From: Scatosoma sp045645245
GTDB taxonomy: Bacteria > Bacillota > Clostridia > Christensenellales > Borkfalkiaceae
Direction: 5' to 3'
Length of the DNA stretch: 64,000 nucleotides
Assembly: GCA_045645245.1 (NCBI GenBank)
Contig: JAZRIK010000104.1
Location: 9,590 to 73,589, forward strand
Numbering within the stretch: position 1 is the first letter of the stretch; the number at the start of each line of letters is the position of its first letter. The notes beneath the pieces are model-generated. The model was not told the DNA's origin and ran no database searches. It saw only the letters and a program-made list of their open reading frames with translations. Below are positions 53,793 through 62,737 of the stretch, in pieces. Made by a program: the position numbers and the translations under genes.

Positions 53793-54812
53793 ATGGCAAA
53801 CGTTAAAGTTGCAATCAACGGTTTCGGTCGCATCGGCCGTCTTGCGTTTAGACAAATGTTCGGCGCAGAAGGATACGAAGTAGTTGCTATCAACGACCTT
53901 ACCAGCCCCTCTATGCTCGCGCACCTTCTTAAATACGATTCCGCGCAAGGTAGATACGCACTCGCTGATACGGTTTCCGCTGACGACGAAGCAGGTACCA
54001 TTACCGTAAACGGCAAAACCATCAAAATTTATGCAGAAAAAGACGCAGTAAACTGCCCTTGGGCTGCACTTGACGTGGACGTTGTACTCGAATGTACCGG
54101 TTTCTATACGTCCAAGGCAAAATCGGAAGCGCACATCAAAGCAGGCGCAAAGAAAGTTGTTATTTCCGCACCCGCAGGCAACGACCTTCCTACCATCGTT
54201 TACAGCGTAAACGAAAAGACGCTTACCAAAGGCGATGCAATCATCTCCGCAGCGTCCTGCACCACCAACTGCCTTGCTCCTATGGCAAACACCCTTAACA
54301 AGCTTGCGAAAATCAAAAAAGGTTATATGACCACGATTCACGCATACACCGGCGACCAAATGGTTCTCGACGGCCCCCACAGAAAGGGCGACTTCCGTCG
54401 TGCAAGAGCGGCTGCTGCAAACATCGTTCCCAACTCCACGGGCGCAGCAAAAGCAATCGGCTTGGTTATCCCCGAACTCAACGGCGTGCTTGACGGTTGC
54501 GCACAACGCGTTCCCGTTCCCACCGGTTCGCTTACTCAACTTGTAGCAATTTGCGAAGGCGAAGTGGACGCAGCTACCGTTAACGCGGCAATGAAAGCAG
54601 CGGCTTCCGCATCGTTCGGCTACACCGAAGAAGAAATCGTTTCTTCCGACATCGTTGGTATCACCTACGGCTCTCTCTTCGACGCTACGCAAACCAAATG
54701 TATGCCTATGGGCGACGGCAACACGCTTGTAAAAGTGGTTTCCTGGTACGATAACGAAAACTCGTACACCAGCCAAATGGTTAGAACGATTAAATACTTC
54801 GCAGAACTTTAA
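53793..54812 (+). CDS. gapA: glyceraldehyde-3-phosphate dehydrogenase
   Basis: Glycolytic NAD-dependent enzyme. 339 residues with the NAD motif [13 protein letters not shown], catalytic Cys in [10 protein letters not shown], and [15 protein letters not shown] at the C-terminus. Strong codon bias suggests high expression. AAAGGAG precedes the ATG. It stands alone rather than with pgk-tpi, and ends at a terminator. Confidence 0.97.
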   Translation: MANVKVAINGFGRIGRLAFRQMFGAEGYEVVAINDLTSPSMLAHLLKYDSAQGRYALADTVSADDEAGTITVNGKTIKIYAEKDAVNCPWAALDVDVVLECTGFYTSKAKSEAHIKAGAKKVVISAPAGNDLPTIVYSVNEKTLTKGDAIISAASCTTNCLAPMANTLNKLAKIKKGYMTTIHAYTGDQMVLDGPHRKGDFRRARAAAANIVPNSTGAAKAIGLVIPELNGVLDGCAQRVPVPTGSLTQLVAICEGEVDAATVNAAMKAAASASFGYTEEEIVSSDIVGITYGSLFDATQTKCMPMGDGNTLVKVVSWYDNENSYTSQMVRTIKYFAEL

Positions 54813-54835
54813 TCTTTCAAGCAAAATAAAAAACG

Positions 54836-54868
54836 ACGGCTCTCGTAAAAAAGAGCCGTTATTTTTTT
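54836..54868 (+). terminator. terminator after gapA
   Basis: ACGGCTCT/AGAGCCGT stem with a T run. Confidence 0.8.
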
Positions 54869-54896
54869 ACAAAAAAACCCAAAATTTTATAAAATA

Positions 54897-54918
54897 CCCC
54901 ACCCAGGTATGCGATGAA
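54897..54918 (+). repeat. dispersed short repeat, copy p (gapA-glyQS gap)
   Basis: CCACCCAGGTATGCGATGAA at 54899-54918, intergenic, between two convergent terminators, the same position type as copy o. Confidence 0.8.
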
Positions 54919-54921
54919 TAG

Positions 54922-54949
54922 AAAAATGCCCCTTGCAAGCGCAAGGGGC
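54922..54949 (-). terminator. terminator after glyQS
   Basis: GCCCCTTGC/GCAAGGGGC stem around AAGC, with T residues on the minus strand. Confidence 0.8.
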
Positions 54950-54969
54950 GTTCACTTGTTTATAACCGA

Positions 54970-56370
54970 TTAAAATTCGAGTTTTTCTTCGATATATTTG
55001 ATGGCTTCGTCCACGGAAACGCGGATTTGTTCCATCGTATCGCGATCGCGCACGGTCACCGTGCCGTTTTCCAAGGTGTCGAAGTCGATGGTCACGCAGA
55101 AGGGGGTACCGATTTCGTCTTGACGGCGATAACGCTTACCGATAGAGCCGGTCAAATCGTAAGTGGTAGGGAACTTCTTCATCATCTTCGCGTAGATTTC
55201 GTCCGCCTTTTCCGCCAAGTTCTTTTGCAAGGGAAGCACGGCGCACTTATAAGGCGCAAGCGCGGGGTGCAGGCGAAGTACGGTACGCACGTCGTTCTTT
55301 TCCGCGTCAACCACTTCTTCGTCGTACGCGTCCGTCAAGAATGCAAGTACGACGCGGTCGGCACCCAGCGACGGTTCGACAACGTAAGGCACGTAGCGTT
55401 CGTTGGTCACGGGGTCAACGTAATCGATGGGCTTACCGCATTCTTTCGCGTGTTGGGTCAAGTCGTAATCCGTTCTGTCCGCAATTCCCCAAAGCTCGCC
55501 CCAACCAAATGCGAATTTATACTCAAAGTCGGTAGTCGCTTTCGAATAGAAGCAAAGCTCTTCGGGCGAGTGGTCGCGAAGGTGCAGGTTTTCTTCTTTC
55601 ATACCCAAGGATAAGAGCCAGTTTTTGCAAAAATCTTTCCAGTATGCAAACCATTCAAGGTCAGTGCCGGGCTTGCAGAAGAATTCTAATTCCATTTGTT
55701 CAAATTCACGGGTACGGAAGGTGAAGTTGCCGGGCGTGATTTCGTTTCTAAACGATTTACCCACCTGCGCGATACCGAACGGCACGCGCATACGCGTCGC
55801 ACGCTGTACGTTGGCAAAGTTCACGAAAATACCTTGCGCCGTTTCGGGGCGGAGATATACGGTATTTGCCGAATCTTCCGTCACGCCTTGGAAGGTCTTG
55901 AACATTAAGTTAAATTTACGGATAGAAGTAAAATCTTTATTACCGCAAACGGGGCAAACGATATTATGCTCGTTGATGAACGCTTCGAGTGCGTCGTTGT
56001 CCATACTCTCTACTTTCACGTCGAGATTTTTCTTTGCGACGTACGCTTCTACGAGATTATCCGCACGGTGGCGCGCTTTACAGCTTTTGCAGTCCATCAA
56101 AGGGTCGGAGAAACCGCCCAAATGACCGCTTGCTTTCCAGGTACGCGTATTCATCAAAATCGCGCAATCTACGCCCGTGTTATACGGATTTTCTTGTACG
56201 AATTTTTTCCACCAAGCTTTCTTTACGTTGTTTTTGAGCTCTACACCCAAAGGACCGTAGTCCCAAGTGTTTGCAAGACCGCCGTAAATTTCGCTGCCAG
56301 GGAAAATAAAGCCTCTGTTTTTGCAAAGGGAAACGAGTTTTTCCATCGTCACCGCTCTTTTTTCTGCCAT
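54970..56370 (-). CDS. glyQS: glycyl-tRNA synthetase, single-chain class II
   Basis: 466 residues of the alpha2-type GlyRS, not the tetrameric GlyQ/GlyS form. Visible: [27 protein letters not shown], zinc-like cysteines ([19 protein letters not shown]), motif 2 [21 protein letters not shown], and motif 3 in [15 protein letters not shown]. The anticodon-binding domain is at the C-terminus. The 5' leader is short (about 30 nt), so there is no room for a T-box. TTTCCTATG precedes the coding region with AGAGGT upstream. Confidence 0.96.
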   Translation of the reverse strand: MAEKRAVTMEKLVSLCKNRGFIFPGSEIYGGLANTWDYGPLGVELKNNVKKAWWKKFVQENPYNTGVDCAILMNTRTWKASGHLGGFSDPLMDCKSCKARHRADNLVEAYVAKKNLDVKVESMDNDALEAFINEHNIVCPVCGNKDFTSIRKFNLMFKTFQGVTEDSANTVYLRPETAQGIFVNFANVQRATRMRVPFGIAQVGKSFRNEITPGNFTFRTREFEQMELEFFCKPGTDLEWFAYWKDFCKNWLLSLGMKEENLHLRDHSPEELCFYSKATTDFEYKFAFGWGELWGIADRTDYDLTQHAKECGKPIDYVDPVTNERYVPYVVEPSLGADRVVLAFLTDAYDEEVVDAEKNDVRTVLRLHPALAPYKCAVLPLQKNLAEKADEIYAKMMKKFPTTYDLTGSIGKRYRRQDEIGTPFCVTIDFDTLENGTVTVRDRDTMEQIRVSVDEAIKYIEEKLEF

Positions 56371-56406
56371 AGGAAATATACCTCTTTCTAAATTGATTTC
56401 GTGTTT

Positions 56407-56436
56407 ATTATACGATATTTTCTTGGGTTAAGTCAA
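56407..56436 (-). promoter_or_regulatory. promoter for glyQS
   Basis: Minus strand TTGACT (56436-56431), 18 bp, TATAAT (56412-56407). Confidence 0.75.
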
Positions 56437-56602
56437 ACACTTCAAAGGGCTTTTACAAAATTTTCTTTTGTTGTAAACAAAACCTGCCAAAAAAACCGTT
56501 AAAAATTTGAAAAAATTTAGAAAAAGTAAGCGCAATCCTATTCCATTTTACAAAAATATGTGCTATAATAAGATGAACGAATATTTGTTAAAGAGGTACG
56601 TT

Positions 56603-58258
56603 ATGCTTTCAGATATCGAAATTGCCGAAAGTGCGGAGCTGATAGACATTCGCGAAGTGGCGAAAAAACTCGGCTTGACCGAAGAAAATTTAGAGCTTTA
56701 CGGCAAGTATAAGGCAAAAATCGCTTTACCGAAAAACGCAAAACGCAAGGCAAAGCTGATTTTGGTGACTGCAATCAACCCCACGTCGTCGGGCGAAGGG
56801 AAAACGACTGTTTCCATCGGGCTTGCGGACGGACTTTCCAAAATCGGTAAAAGCGCGTGCTTGGCTTTGCGCGAGCCCTCGCTTGGGCCTGTGTTTGGCA
56901 TCAAGGGCGGCGCGGCAGGCGGCGGATACGCGCAGGTCGTACCCATGTCCGAGATTAATTTGCATTTCACGGGCGATTTACACGCGATTACCGCGGCGAA
57001 CAACCTGCTTTGCGCGCTGATGGATAATCATATTTTCCGCGGGAATGCGTTAAATATCGACGTAAATAATATTTATTTCCATCGCTGTATGGATATGAAC
57101 GAACGCGAGCTTATCAACGTGACCATCGGCGGTAAGGGTCGGGGCGTTGAGCGTGAAGACCACTTTGATATTACTGCCGCAAGCGAAATTATGGCGGTGC
57201 TGTGCTTGGCAACCGACATCGACGATTTGAAAAAGCGTTTGGGGAATATTATCGTCGGCTTGAATACGAGCGGCGATTTCGTGCGCGCGAAAGAAATTCC
57301 CGGTGCGGTGGGGTCTATGGCGGTGCTGTTAAAGGACGCGATGAAGCCCAACCTTGTGCAAACGCTCGAACACACGCCTGCGATTATTCACGGCGGCCCG
57401 TTTGCAAATATTGCGCACGGCTGTAATAGCGTGCAGGCAACCTACGCGGCAATGTCGCTTGCCGATTACGCGGTGACGGAAGCGGGCTTCGGCGCGGACT
57501 TGGGCGCGGAAAAATTCTTGGATACCAAATGCCGCGCGGCGGGGATTGAGCCCGATTGCGTAGTAATCGTGGCGACCGTTAAAGCGTTAAAGCTGCACGG
57601 CGGCGCGGAAAAAGAAACGCTTGCGCAAGAGAATTTAGAAGCGCTTGAAAAGGGTATGCCGAACTTGTTAAAGCATATCGAAAATATTCAAAACGTATAT
57701 AAAAAGCCGGTCGTAGTGGCGATGAATAGATTTTTCACCGACACGCAGGCGGAAACGGATTTCGTTATTAAAACGGTGCAAAACGCAGGCGCGACGGCGG
57801 TGTTTACCGACGTGTTCTTAAAGGGCGGCGACGGCGGTAAAGAGCTTGCCGAAGAAGTGGTAAAAGCGTGTGAAATCAAGTCGAAGCTTTGTCACCCTTA
57901 CGAATTAGACGAGAGTATCGCGCAAAAAATTGAAAACGTAGCAACGAAAATTTACGGCGCGGACGGCGTTGAATTTACCGACGAAGCAAAAGAAAAAATG
58001 GCGATTATCGAAGAAAAGGGTTGCGGCAATCTGCCCGTGATTATTGCAAAAACGCAGTATTCCCTTTCGGATAACGCAGAGCTTTTGGGGCGGCCGAGCG
58101 GTTTCAAAATCACCGTGCGCGACATTGTATTAAAAGGCGGCGCGGGCTTTATCGTGGCGATTGCGGGTAAAATTATGCTAATGCCCGGTCTTGGCGCGCA
58201 TCCTGCGGCGGAAAAGATTGACTTATTATCCGACGGCACGATTGTAGGCTTATCTTAA
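56603..58258 (+). CDS. fhs: formate-tetrahydrofolate ligase
   Basis: ATP-dependent formation of 10-formyl-THF, used in one-carbon and, in acetogens, Wood-Ljungdahl metabolism. 551 residues with the P-loop PTSSGEGKTTVSIGL, EPSLGPVFGIKGGAAGGGYAQV and LNIDVNNIYFHRCMDMNER. Upstream in-frame codons exist, but AGAGG precedes ATG 56603. A TATAAT (56564-56569) lies upstream with a poor -35. Fhs is common in gut Clostridia; no other acetogenesis gene is in the window. Confidence 0.95.
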   Translation: MLSDIEIAESAELIDIREVAKKLGLTEENLELYGKYKAKIALPKNAKRKAKLILVTAINPTSSGEGKTTVSIGLADGLSKIGKSACLALREPSLGPVFGIKGGAAGGGYAQVVPMSEINLHFTGDLHAITAANNLLCALMDNHIFRGNALNIDVNNIYFHRCMDMNERELINVTIGGKGRGVEREDHFDITAASEIMAVLCLATDIDDLKKRLGNIIVGLNTSGDFVRAKEIPGAVGSMAVLLKDAMKPNLVQTLEHTPAIIHGGPFANIAHGCNSVQATYAAMSLADYAVTEAGFGADLGAEKFLDTKCRAAGIEPDCVVIVATVKALKLHGGAEKETLAQENLEALEKGMPNLLKHIENIQNVYKKPVVVAMNRFFTDTQAETDFVIKTVQNAGATAVFTDVFLKGGDGGKELAEEVVKACEIKSKLCHPYELDESIAQKIENVATKIYGADGVEFTDEAKEKMAIIEEKGCGNLPVIIAKTQYSLSDNAELLGRPSGFKITVRDIVLKGGAGFIVAIAGKIMLMPGLGAHPAAEKIDLLSDGTIVGLS

Positions 58259-58558
58259 AACAACGTATATACTTCGCAATACTGCGTTGTTGCTCCGCGC
58301 GATTTGGTCACGTACCCCAAGTACGCTCCCTGCATCGTGCTCACAACGTCTTGTCTTGCTCGCATCTACGCCGTTTTACAAAAATCGCTTGGTCGGGTAA
58401 ACAGCCAGCCCTTGCTCGTGTACGCTCATGTACACTCCCTTTGGGCAGAACACCCGTTTTACGGCAATACACCGCACTCTCCGCATTTTAACGAAGTAGG
58501 GGACGGCGACAGCCAATTCACGAAAGCGTAGCTTTCAATACACTATCAAGGAACAACT
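58259..58558. repeat. gene-free repeat-like segment between fhs and glnS
   Basis: GC-rich, with runs such as GCGTTGTTGCTCCGCGCGA, GTCACGTACCCCAAGTACGC and CTCGTGTACGCTCATGTACA that contain short inverted repeats (GTACCCCAAGTAC, GTGTACGCTCATGTACAC). A 75-codon open frame exists but has no ribosome site or family look. It resembles interspersed repeats seen in other Clostridia genomes. glnS starts at its right end after AAGGA. Confidence 0.55.
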
Positions 58559-60193
58559 ATGAACAAAATCGAAGCAACCAACTTTATCGAACAAATCATC
58601 AACGACGATATAGAAAACGGCAAAATTACCGCCGTGCAAACGCGTTTTCCCCCCGAACCCAACGGGTATTTGCATATCGGGCATATCAAGAGTATGCTCG
58701 TCAACTTCGGCACCGCGAAGAAATACGACGGCAAGTGCAATCTTTTCTTCGACGACACCAACCCGTCCAAAGAAAAAACCGAGTTCGTGGACGCGATTAG
58801 AAAAGATATTTCGTGGGTAGGATATAGCTGGGCAAACGAAGTGTATGCGTCCGATTTCTTCCCCGTAATCTACGATTACGCGGAAAAGCTGATTATGGAC
58901 GGCAAGGCGTTCGTGTGCGACTTATCCCCCGAAGAAATTTCCGCTACGCGCGGTACGCTCACGCAAGCAGGCACGGAAAGTCCTTATAGAAACCGCAGCG
59001 TAGAAGAAAATTTAACGCTGTTTAGAGAAATGAAAGCGGGTAAATACCCCGACGGCAGCAAGTGCTTGCGCGCGAAAATCGATATGGCGTCGCCGAATAT
59101 GAATATGCGCGACCCCGTTATTTACCGCATTTTGCGCTGTACGCATCACCGCACGGGCGATCAATGGTGTATCTATCCGATGTACGATTACGCACACCCC
59201 ATTTGCGACTATTTACAAGGCGTGACCCATTCGCTTTGCACGCTGGAATTTGAAGACCACCGTCCTTTGTACGACTGGGTGGGCGTCAACCTTGGGTTCT
59301 CGCCCAAGCCCCGACAAATCGAATTTGCGCGTCTTGCGGTGACGAATACGGTTATGTCCAAGCGGTACTTGAAAAAGCTTGTGGAAGAAGGACACGTACA
59401 CGGCTGGGACGACCCCCGTATGCCCACGGTTGCAGGGCTTCGCAATCGCGGCGTACCCCCCGAAGCGCATTTGGATTTCTGTACAAAAATCGGTATCGTA
59501 AAAGCAAATTCCGAGTGCCAACTTTCCTATTTGGAAGCGTGTATCCGCGATAACTTGAATGCGAACGCCGAACGCGCGATGGCGGTATTAGAACCGCTCA
59601 AAGTGACGATTAGCAACTATCAGGGCGAAGAAGAATTAGAAACGGCGTTGCACCCGTTAAAGCCCGAGCTCGGCACGAGAAAGGTGGCTTTTTCCAACAC
59701 GGTGTATATCGATAAATCCGATTTCTCGCTCGATCCGCCCCCTAAATACCAACGCTTAAAGCCGGACGGCTACGTACGCTTAAAGGGCGCGTATATCATT
59801 CATTGCGACGAAGTGGTGCTTGGTGACAACGGCGAAGTGGTCGAACTCAAATGCTCGTACGTGGCAAACAGTCAATCGGGGAACGACACGAGCGGCGTGA
59901 AAGTAAAGGGTACTATTCAATGGGTGGACGGCAAGACGGGCGTAGATGCGGAAATTCGCAAATACGGCTACTTGCTTAAAGACGCCGAATACGCGGGGCA
60001 AGATTTTGGCGAGCGTATGAATTTGGACAGCGAGCATATTTTCCAAGGCAAAGCGGAGCCGTACTTGGCGCAAAGTGCCGACGGAAAGCAATTCCAGCTT
60101 ATGCGCGTGGGATATTATAAAAAATGTCAAACGGCGGACGGGAAGCTCGTGCTTTCGGAAATCGTATCGCTGAAAGATAATTTCAATAAGTAA
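58559..60193 (+). CDS. glnS: glutaminyl-tRNA synthetase
   Basis: Class I synthetase that charges tRNA-Gln directly. 544 residues with the HIGH motif in PPEPNGYLHIGHIKS, FDDTNPSKE, and the KMSKS-equivalent VMSKRYLKKL. The C-terminal beta-barrel anticodon domain is present to VGYYKKC. Most Firmicutes lack GlnRS and use the GatCAB route. Presence here may reflect transfer or a lineage trait, although codon use looks like its neighbours. Confidence 0.95.
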   Translation: MNKIEATNFIEQIINDDIENGKITAVQTRFPPEPNGYLHIGHIKSMLVNFGTAKKYDGKCNLFFDDTNPSKEKTEFVDAIRKDISWVGYSWANEVYASDFFPVIYDYAEKLIMDGKAFVCDLSPEEISATRGTLTQAGTESPYRNRSVEENLTLFREMKAGKYPDGSKCLRAKIDMASPNMNMRDPVIYRILRCTHHRTGDQWCIYPMYDYAHPICDYLQGVTHSLCTLEFEDHRPLYDWVGVNLGFSPKPRQIEFARLAVTNTVMSKRYLKKLVEEGHVHGWDDPRMPTVAGLRNRGVPPEAHLDFCTKIGIVKANSECQLSYLEACIRDNLNANAERAMAVLEPLKVTISNYQGEEELETALHPLKPELGTRKVAFSNTVYIDKSDFSLDPPPKYQRLKPDGYVRLKGAYIIHCDEVVLGDNGEVVELKCSYVANSQSGNDTSGVKVKGTIQWVDGKTGVDAEIRKYGYLLKDAEYAGQDFGERMNLDSEHIFQGKAEPYLAQSADGKQFQLMRVGYYKKCQTADGKLVLSEIVSLKDNFNK

Positions 60194-60225
60194 TCAAGCA
60201 TAAATCCAGAAAAAGGAGTAAAAAA

Positions 60226-61479
60226 ATGGTGCCTAACTTTTCGATGTTAGCGTTTGCGTTTTCGGCGCTTATAGATAAATTACCGCTGTTGGCTTTGGCG
60301 GGGATTTGCGCCGTGGCGGTAATCGCGTTCTTTATCGGGTTTGAAAAGGGCTTTCGTTGGGTCAACTGGGAAGGGGCGTTGTGGTTTGGTTCCGCGGCGG
60401 TGTATTTCGTTATCGACCGTTTGGCAGGCGAACAAAACTTTTTAACGCAGCTCGTAGCCGTGTTGGGCGGAAACGAATATTTGCAAGCGTTTTTACCGCA
60501 CTTTATTTTTGCAACGCTGTGCGTAGGCGCGGCACTGGTTGTGTACGGCGTTTGCACGATTAAACTGCGTCCTTGTGTAAAGCGCGTGCCCAAGAAAGGG
60601 GATATATTCACCAAAGACGAACAGGGCTTCGATTATGACGACGAGTGGGACGACTACGACGACTACGAAGTGTATAAAGATAAGACGATGGTTATCAGAA
60701 AGGGCTTTGAAGCGCCGTCTATCTTCTCGCGTGTGCTTGGCGGTGCGTGCTGTGCGTTAAACGCGGGCTTGGTTATGTTTGTAGCCGTTGCGTTTGGGTT
60801 TATGTTTATGGCAAGCGAGCCGTGGAAATCCGTTTATTTTGCAGATTTATTTAACAACCGTTTTATGGCGCTTGCCGCAAAGGGTATTTCCAGATACGGT
60901 ATGGATTTGCTTTTGTTCGGCGTGATTATCAAAATCGCGTTGAAGGGCTATAACGTGGGTTTTGTACAAAGTATGCGCACGCTTTTTGTCAAGATGGGTA
61001 GTGTGGTTGCGTCGCTTGTGGCATGCTGGTTGCCCTTTTCCAAATATACCGCAAACCCTGCTTTCGGCGCGTTTTTAGACGGCTGCACGGGTGCGCTGCA
61101 ATCGTTTGGGTTGCCGAATATTCTTGCGTTTTTAGGCGGGAAAATTCTTTGCGCAGTGCTGCTTTGCGGTATCTTTATGCTGGGCATTTGGTTGGTAAAT
61201 TACTTATTGAAAAATTTAGAAGAAGGCATCAAGGGCGTTGCGTTCTTCCGTAGAATAAACGGTTCGATTTCTTGCGTTATTTACGCGATGGTCGGCGCAG
61301 TTGCGGTCGTATTCATTTGGGTCGCGCTGTATATACTCGGCGCGTACGGAATTTTCGATTTTGGCGCGTTGCTTACGGAAGGGAGTATTTCCAAGGGCTT
61401 GTTAGACGTTTGCGGCAGCTACGTACAACCGGTTATCGACCTAATCAAAGGTGTTATAAAAGGCGTTTTGCCTTTCTAA
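60226..61479 (+). CDS. large membrane protein of unknown function, weakly CvpA-like
   Basis: 417 residues, about nine membrane helices. A first helical block covers residues 1-115. An acidic Asp/Tyr-rich loop follows at about 125-150 (DYDDEWDDYDDYEVYKD), then a second block to the end. Pieces such as IAFFIGFEKGFRWVN and VAFFRRINGSISCVIYAMVGAVAVV recall the KG and glycine patterns of CvpA proteins, perhaps a duplicated relative. AAAGGAG precedes the ATG. It follows glnS by 32 bp and is probably cotranscribed. Confidence 0.6.
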   Translation: MVPNFSMLAFAFSALIDKLPLLALAGICAVAVIAFFIGFEKGFRWVNWEGALWFGSAAVYFVIDRLAGEQNFLTQLVAVLGGNEYLQAFLPHFIFATLCVGAALVVYGVCTIKLRPCVKRVPKKGDIFTKDEQGFDYDDEWDDYDDYEVYKDKTMVIRKGFEAPSIFSRVLGGACCALNAGLVMFVAVAFGFMFMASEPWKSVYFADLFNNRFMALAAKGISRYGMDLLLFGVIIKIALKGYNVGFVQSMRTLFVKMGSVVASLVACWLPFSKYTANPAFGAFLDGCTGALQSFGLPNILAFLGGKILCAVLLCGIFMLGIWLVNYLLKNLEEGIKGVAFFRRINGSISCVIYAMVGAVAVVFIWVALYILGAYGIFDFGALLTEGSISKGLLDVCGSYVQPVIDLIKGVIKGVLPF

Positions 61480-61506
61480 AAAAGAATGTAAAAAAATAAA
61501 ATGAAA

Positions 61507-61546
61507 GGGGCAGGTATGCGATGAAATGCAAAACCTGCCTCTTTTT
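61507..61546. terminator. terminator formed by dispersed repeat copy q
   Basis: GGGGCAGGT (61507-61515) pairs with ACCTGCCTC (61533-61541), followed by TTTTT. The left arm and loop are the full repeat GGGGCAGGTATGCGATGAA (61507-61525). It sits between two convergent genes. Confidence 0.75.
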
Positions 61547-61554
61547 GGTATAAA

Positions 61555-62100
61555 TTATTCAAACTGATTTGCTAAAATATCCGCCGTTAATCGCGCCAAA
61601 GACAAATCGCTCGCGTCCATCTTCGCGTTGTCTTGTTTGGAAAGTATAATCACTGCGCCCAAGCAATCGCCGCTTAAAACGATGGGTACAACGATTTGCG
61701 CGGTAATTCCTTCTTCGTTGGGCGACGTGACGGGTAAAATATCTCCGCCTTCGCAGGCGTTGGCAAGATAACTGCGACGCGCTTTCAAAATACGATCCAT
61801 TTCGTCGGATAAGCGTTTGCCGTCAAAATCCTTTTTGCCGTCGCCGTATGCGTGTAAAACTCCGTCCGTGTCGCAAATAACCGCAAGCTTTCCGCTTAAC
61901 TCATTCAAAGAACGGGCGGTTGCCTTACTAAAACGGTCGAGCGAAGCGATGGGAGAGTATTTTTTTAACATCAGCTCGTCGCGGTCGGTGAAGATTTCGA
62001 GCGGATCTCCTTCTTTGATGCGGAGTGTGCGTCTGATTTCTTTGGGAATAACGACGCGACCCAGTTCGTCAATTCTTCGTACAATTCCGGTTGCTTTCAT
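61555..62100 (-). CDS. spoVT: stage V sporulation regulator SpoVT
   Basis: 181 residues. The N-terminal AbrB-like swapped-hairpin DNA-binding domain (MKATGIVRRIDELGRVVIPK, EIRRTLRIKEGDPLEIF) is followed by a C-terminal GAF domain (about 55-181). SpoVT tunes sigma-G genes in the forespore. In B. subtilis it lies beside yabM-yabN; here it is 12 kb from them. GGAGG precedes the ATG. Confidence 0.94.
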   Translation of the reverse strand: MKATGIVRRIDELGRVVIPKEIRRTLRIKEGDPLEIFTDRDELMLKKYSPIASLDRFSKATARSLNELSGKLAVICDTDGVLHAYGDGKKDFDGKRLSDEMDRILKARRSYLANACEGGDILPVTSPNEEGITAQIVVPIVLSGDCLGAVIILSKQDNAKMDASDLSLARLTADILANQFE

Positions 62101-62211
62101 TTTCTTTTCCTCCGTTTACATATATTTTGCGCGTAAAAAATGGGAATATGTACGGCAAAAAACAAAAAATGAAAAAATTTGAACTTTTTTTGAAAGTGGG
62201 ATAAAAATGAG

Positions 62212-62240
62212 TTGACAAAACCTACGCATTGATATATAAT
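62212..62240 (+). promoter_or_regulatory. consensus promoter for tRNA-Leu
   Basis: TTGACA (62212-62217), 17 bp, TATAAT (62235-62240), starting transcription just before the tRNA. Confidence 0.85.
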
Positions 62241-62253
62241 TATGTTCGTTAAT

Positions 62254-62338
62254 GCGGTCGTGGCGGAACTGGCAGACGCGCAAGACTAAGGATCTTGTGG
62301 GTAACTCCATGCAGGTTCAATTCCTGTCGACCGCACCA
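62254..62338 (+). tRNA. tRNA-Leu, anticodon AAG
   Basis: 85 nt including the encoded CCA. Acceptor arms GCGGTCG and CGACCGC (7 bp) are followed by discriminator A. The anticodon stem is CAAGA/TCTTG (62281-62285 with 62293-62297) around loop CTAAGGA, so bases 34-36 are AAG. The long variable arm and GTTCAATTC T-loop are typical of Leu. A34 would need conversion to inosine to read CUC as well as CUU. Confidence 0.9.
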
Positions 62339-62346
62339 AACAAATG

Positions 62347-62369
62347 AGCACCCCTGCGGGTGCTTTTTT
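62347..62369 (+). terminator. terminator of tRNA-Leu
   Basis: AGCACCC/GGGTGCT stem around CTGC with six T residues. Confidence 0.85.
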
Positions 62370-62737
62370 GTTTGATAACAACCGAACACGCGACAGGAAT
62401 TGAGGGTGGGAGAAAATCGCGGGAGCGATTTGTTTGCTGGGTAGAGCAAGATGAAGAAAAAAGAAAGACAGCAAACCAAACGATTGACAATCGTTTGTCG
62501 GAGCACGCTGCTAAAAGCGCAATTCCAATCGAAACGCACCACTATGAGCGTAAGTTGAACTGAAAAGGTTTGAATTACGTTTTTCTTTTTGCTCGAAAAT
62601 TCGGCTTAAAATTAAACCGGCGTGATAGTAATTTTACCATCGCGCCGGTTTATTCAAAATTATACAACCAAAGCTAACACATCATTTTTATGTGGAGGAC
62701 ATAAACCCTTACAGCGATTTTGAAAAATCCTAAATGG
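62370..62737. other. gene-free segment after tRNA-Leu
   Basis: Contains CGACAGGAATTGA (62391-62403), a 13-base inverted copy of the tRNA T-arm region (62317-62329). There are also two small palindromes (AAATCGC/GCGATTT near 62418-62431 and AAACGATTG/CAATCGTTT near 62478-62497) and a good hairpin AAACCGGCG/CGCCGGTTT (62614-62651) that may end the surface-protein transcript. No credible gene. Confidence 0.55.

Noticed and set aside
53589..54824. 411-codon open frame opposite gapA
   Set aside because: Caused by strong codon bias of gapA, which removes stops on the other strand. Composition is Phe/Cys/Val-rich nonsense.
56371..56506. T-box leader upstream of glyQS
   Set aside because: The predicted start point is about 30 nt before the ATG, too short for a T-box, and no T-box sequence is visible.
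58304..58531. 75-codon open frame between fhs and glnS
   Set aside because: No ribosome site, and it overlaps a repeat-like segment with nested inverted repeats.
62249..62542. Open frame antisense to tRNA-Leu, ending in RQELNLHGVTHKILSLA
   Set aside because: This is the well-known false protein produced by translating the reverse strand of a tRNA-Leu gene. The tRNA itself explains the sequence.
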